Positions 52,444-53,727 of a DNA stretch of 53,727 nt are shown one piece after another. The notes beneath the pieces are model-generated. The model saw nothing but the letters and a program-made list of their open reading frames with translations, was not told the origin of the DNA and made no database searches. The stretch comes from Nocardia seriolae NBRC 15557 (GTDB lineage: Bacteria > Actinomycetota > Actinomycetes > Mycobacteriales > Mycobacteriaceae): the NCBI RefSeq assembly GCF_007990715.1, contig NZ_BJWY01000037.1, positions 1 through 53,727 on the forward strand, written 5' to 3'. The first letter of the stretch is position 1, and every line of letters starts with the position of its first letter. Made by a program: the position numbers and the translations under genes.

Positions 52444-52487
52444 TGTAACGGTTGCCACCTTTCGGGGCTGACCGCGTGCTGTAACGG
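52444..52487. repeat. Direct repeats upstream of alkB
   Basis: TGTAACGG at 52444-52451 and 52480-52487, 36 bp apart, in a 239-bp gap without genes. May be binding half-sites for a regulator of alkane degradation. The rest of the gap shows no clear promoter. Confidence 0.4.
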
Positions 52488-52559
52488 ACGCTAAGTTTCA
52501 AGATATGTAGCTGCGAAGTTCTACGAGGTTCGAAGAGGTTTCCAATTAGCGGGGCAAAC

Positions 52560-53723
52560 GTGCAAATGGTCGGCAAACGCTCGGGTTCACCGGACCCGAA
52601 ACGCCACCTGTGGGTGCTGGGGCTCATCGCCCCCGGGAGTGCGTTGTTGCCGTCGCAGCTGGTGTTGCACACCAAGCTCACGGTGTTCTGGTGGATCGGA
52701 CCCATCATCGTTCTGATCGTGATCCCGGTGCTGGACTGGGTCGTCGGGGAAGACGGCACCAATCCGCGCGACGAGGACTACGAACTACTCTCCAACGACC
52801 GGTATTACCGCTGGTGCACCTACATGTTCCTGCCCGTCCAGGTGAGCGGCCTGATCATCGCCGCCTACCTGTGGGCCGGGGCCGAGCTGTCGATCTGGAA
52901 CAAACTCGGGCTGGCGGCCACGCTCGGCTTCGTCAGCGGCATCGGCATCAATGCCGCGCACGAACTCGGGCACCGGGTGGAGCATCTGGAGCGCTGGCTG
53001 TCGAAAATGGCGCTCGCGCAGTCGGGTTACGGCCACTTCTTCGTCGAGCACAACAAGGGTCATCACGCCCGCGTCGCGACGCCGGACGACCCGGCCAGCG
53101 CGCGCATGGGCGAGTCGCTGTGGGAGTTCCTGCCGCGCAGTGTGATCGGCGGCTTCCGCTCGGCAATCCGGCTGGAGGGCGATCGGCTGCGGCGCAAGGG
53201 GCACCGCTGGTTCAGTGTCCACAACCACATCCTGCAGGCGTGGGCTATGACGGTCGTGCTGTTCGGCGGGTTGCTGGCGGTGTACGGCTGGCGGATCCTG
53301 CCGTACCTGTTGCTGCAGGCCGTGATCGGTGTGGCGCTGCTCGAAACCGTGAACTACGTCGAGCATTACGGGCTGCTGCGGCGCCGGAAGCCCAATGGCG
53401 CCTGGGCCCGCTGCTCGCCGCGCGACAGCTGGAACAGCGACCGGCTGGTCACCAATATCTTCCTGTTCCACCTGCAACGGCACAGCGACCATCACGCCAA
53501 TCCGGGACGCCGGTACCAGACCTTGCGGACCTCCGAAGTGGCGCCGCAGCTTCCGGCGGGGTACGCCACCATGATCCTGCTGGCGCTGTTTCCGCCGCTG
53601 TGGCGCTCTGTCATGGATCCCCGCCTGCTCGACCACTACGCGGGCGATCCGAGTCGGGCGAATATCCAGCCGCGCAAGCGCGAGAAGATCCTCGCCGCCT
53701 ACGACTACCCGGCGGCCGCCTAG
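52560..53723 (+). CDS. alkB: Alkane 1-monooxygenase (AlkB)
   Basis: 387 residues. Integral membrane di-iron hydroxylase that makes 1-alkanols. Helices are at about 15-60 and 85-130. Histidine boxes: HELGH (134-138), EHNKGHH (163-169), NYVEHYG (about 265-271), and LQRHSDHH (about 304-311), the complete AlkB set. GTG at 52560 or ATG at 52566. Length near the usual 380-410. Electrons come from rubredoxin and its reductase, which often follow alkB in mycolata and may lie just past the window. Confidence 0.94.
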   Translation: MQMVGKRSGSPDPKRHLWVLGLIAPGSALLPSQLVLHTKLTVFWWIGPIIVLIVIPVLDWVVGEDGTNPRDEDYELLSNDRYYRWCTYMFLPVQVSGLIIAAYLWAGAELSIWNKLGLAATLGFVSGIGINAAHELGHRVEHLERWLSKMALAQSGYGHFFVEHNKGHHARVATPDDPASARMGESLWEFLPRSVIGGFRSAIRLEGDRLRRKGHRWFSVHNHILQAWAMTVVLFGGLLAVYGWRILPYLLLQAVIGVALLETVNYVEHYGLLRRRKPNGAWARCSPRDSWNSDRLVTNIFLFHLQRHSDHHANPGRRYQTLRTSEVAPQLPAGYATMILLALFPPLWRSVMDPRLLDHYAGDPSRANIQPRKREKILAAYDYPAAA

Positions 53724-53727
53724 TACT

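Noticed and set aside
53690..53727. NotI-like GCGGCCGC and ScaI-like AGTACT at the right edge, as signs of a cloning junction
   Set aside because: Such sites are expected by chance in high-GC DNA, and the AlkB end is a plausible natural C-terminus.

Overview
The window is high-GC DNA from a mycolic-acid-bearing actinomycete, most likely Nocardia or a close relative such as Rhodococcus. The evidence is GTG/TTG starts, stop/start overlaps, a WhiB regulator, F420 genes, an LCP wall ligase, XRE/DUF397 pairs, an LppU-like secreted protein, and gene order from about 29.3 to 47.2 kb that matches, from memory, the M. tuberculosis stretch Rv3255c-Rv3268 (manA, PMM, whiB2, fbiA, fbiB, mannose-1-P guanylyltransferase, wbbL, rmlD, cpsA-like).

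Left part (1-12 kb). A catabolic group on the minus strand holds an HMG-CoA-lyase-like fragment, a CaiB CoA-transferase and a TauD-type dioxygenase, followed by endonuclease IV. On the plus strand come two paralogous membrane Ser/Thr kinases, an ABC ATPase/FtsX-type permease pair, a lipoprotein serine hydrolase and a secreted LppU-like protein.

Accessory part (12-17.6 kb). This is a patchwork of small secreted or membrane ORFs, an XRE(DUF5753)/DUF397 regulator pair, and three genes with broken frames: a DUF998-like gene, a DUF4254 gene broken by a 10-bp tandem duplication, and a third Ser/Thr kinase paralogue with several 1-nt shifts.

Uncharacterised module (17.6-25.5 kb). Four minus-strand genes run in transcription order SWIM zinc-finger protein, MoxR-type AAA+ ATPase, DUF5682 protein, VWA protein. 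The first three overlap stop to start. This is the best candidate for an undescribed system here.

Middle (25.6-43.3 kb). SelW-like and FmdB-like small proteins, a type-B carboxylesterase and a P450 lead into a wall-polymer and mannose block: a TIGR03089 protein and an LCP protein diverge from rmlD-wbbL-mannose-1-phosphate guanylyltransferase. Then come a Uma2 nuclease-fold protein, a TetR regulator with a palindromic operator, a PYROXD2-like oxidoreductase, DUF3052, and the minus-strand series DUF3499-PMM-TobH-manA-CDF transporter. PMM, ManA and the guanylyltransferase together convert fructose-6-P to GDP-mannose; RmlD and WbbL make and attach the linker rhamnose of arabinogalactan.

Right part (43.3-53.7 kb). 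A metallopeptidase-like protein, WhiB2, F420 genes cofD-fbiB, a frameshifted NUDIX gene, an FMN riboswitch controlling a RibH2-type lumazine synthase, a DctA transporter divergent from its CitA-type two-component system, and alkane monooxygenase. A roughly 120-bp hairpin repeat occurs twice (near 1.4 and 43.4 kb), each time just upstream of a start codon and in the same orientation relative to that gene. No rRNA, tRNA, CRISPR array or complete IS element was seen.
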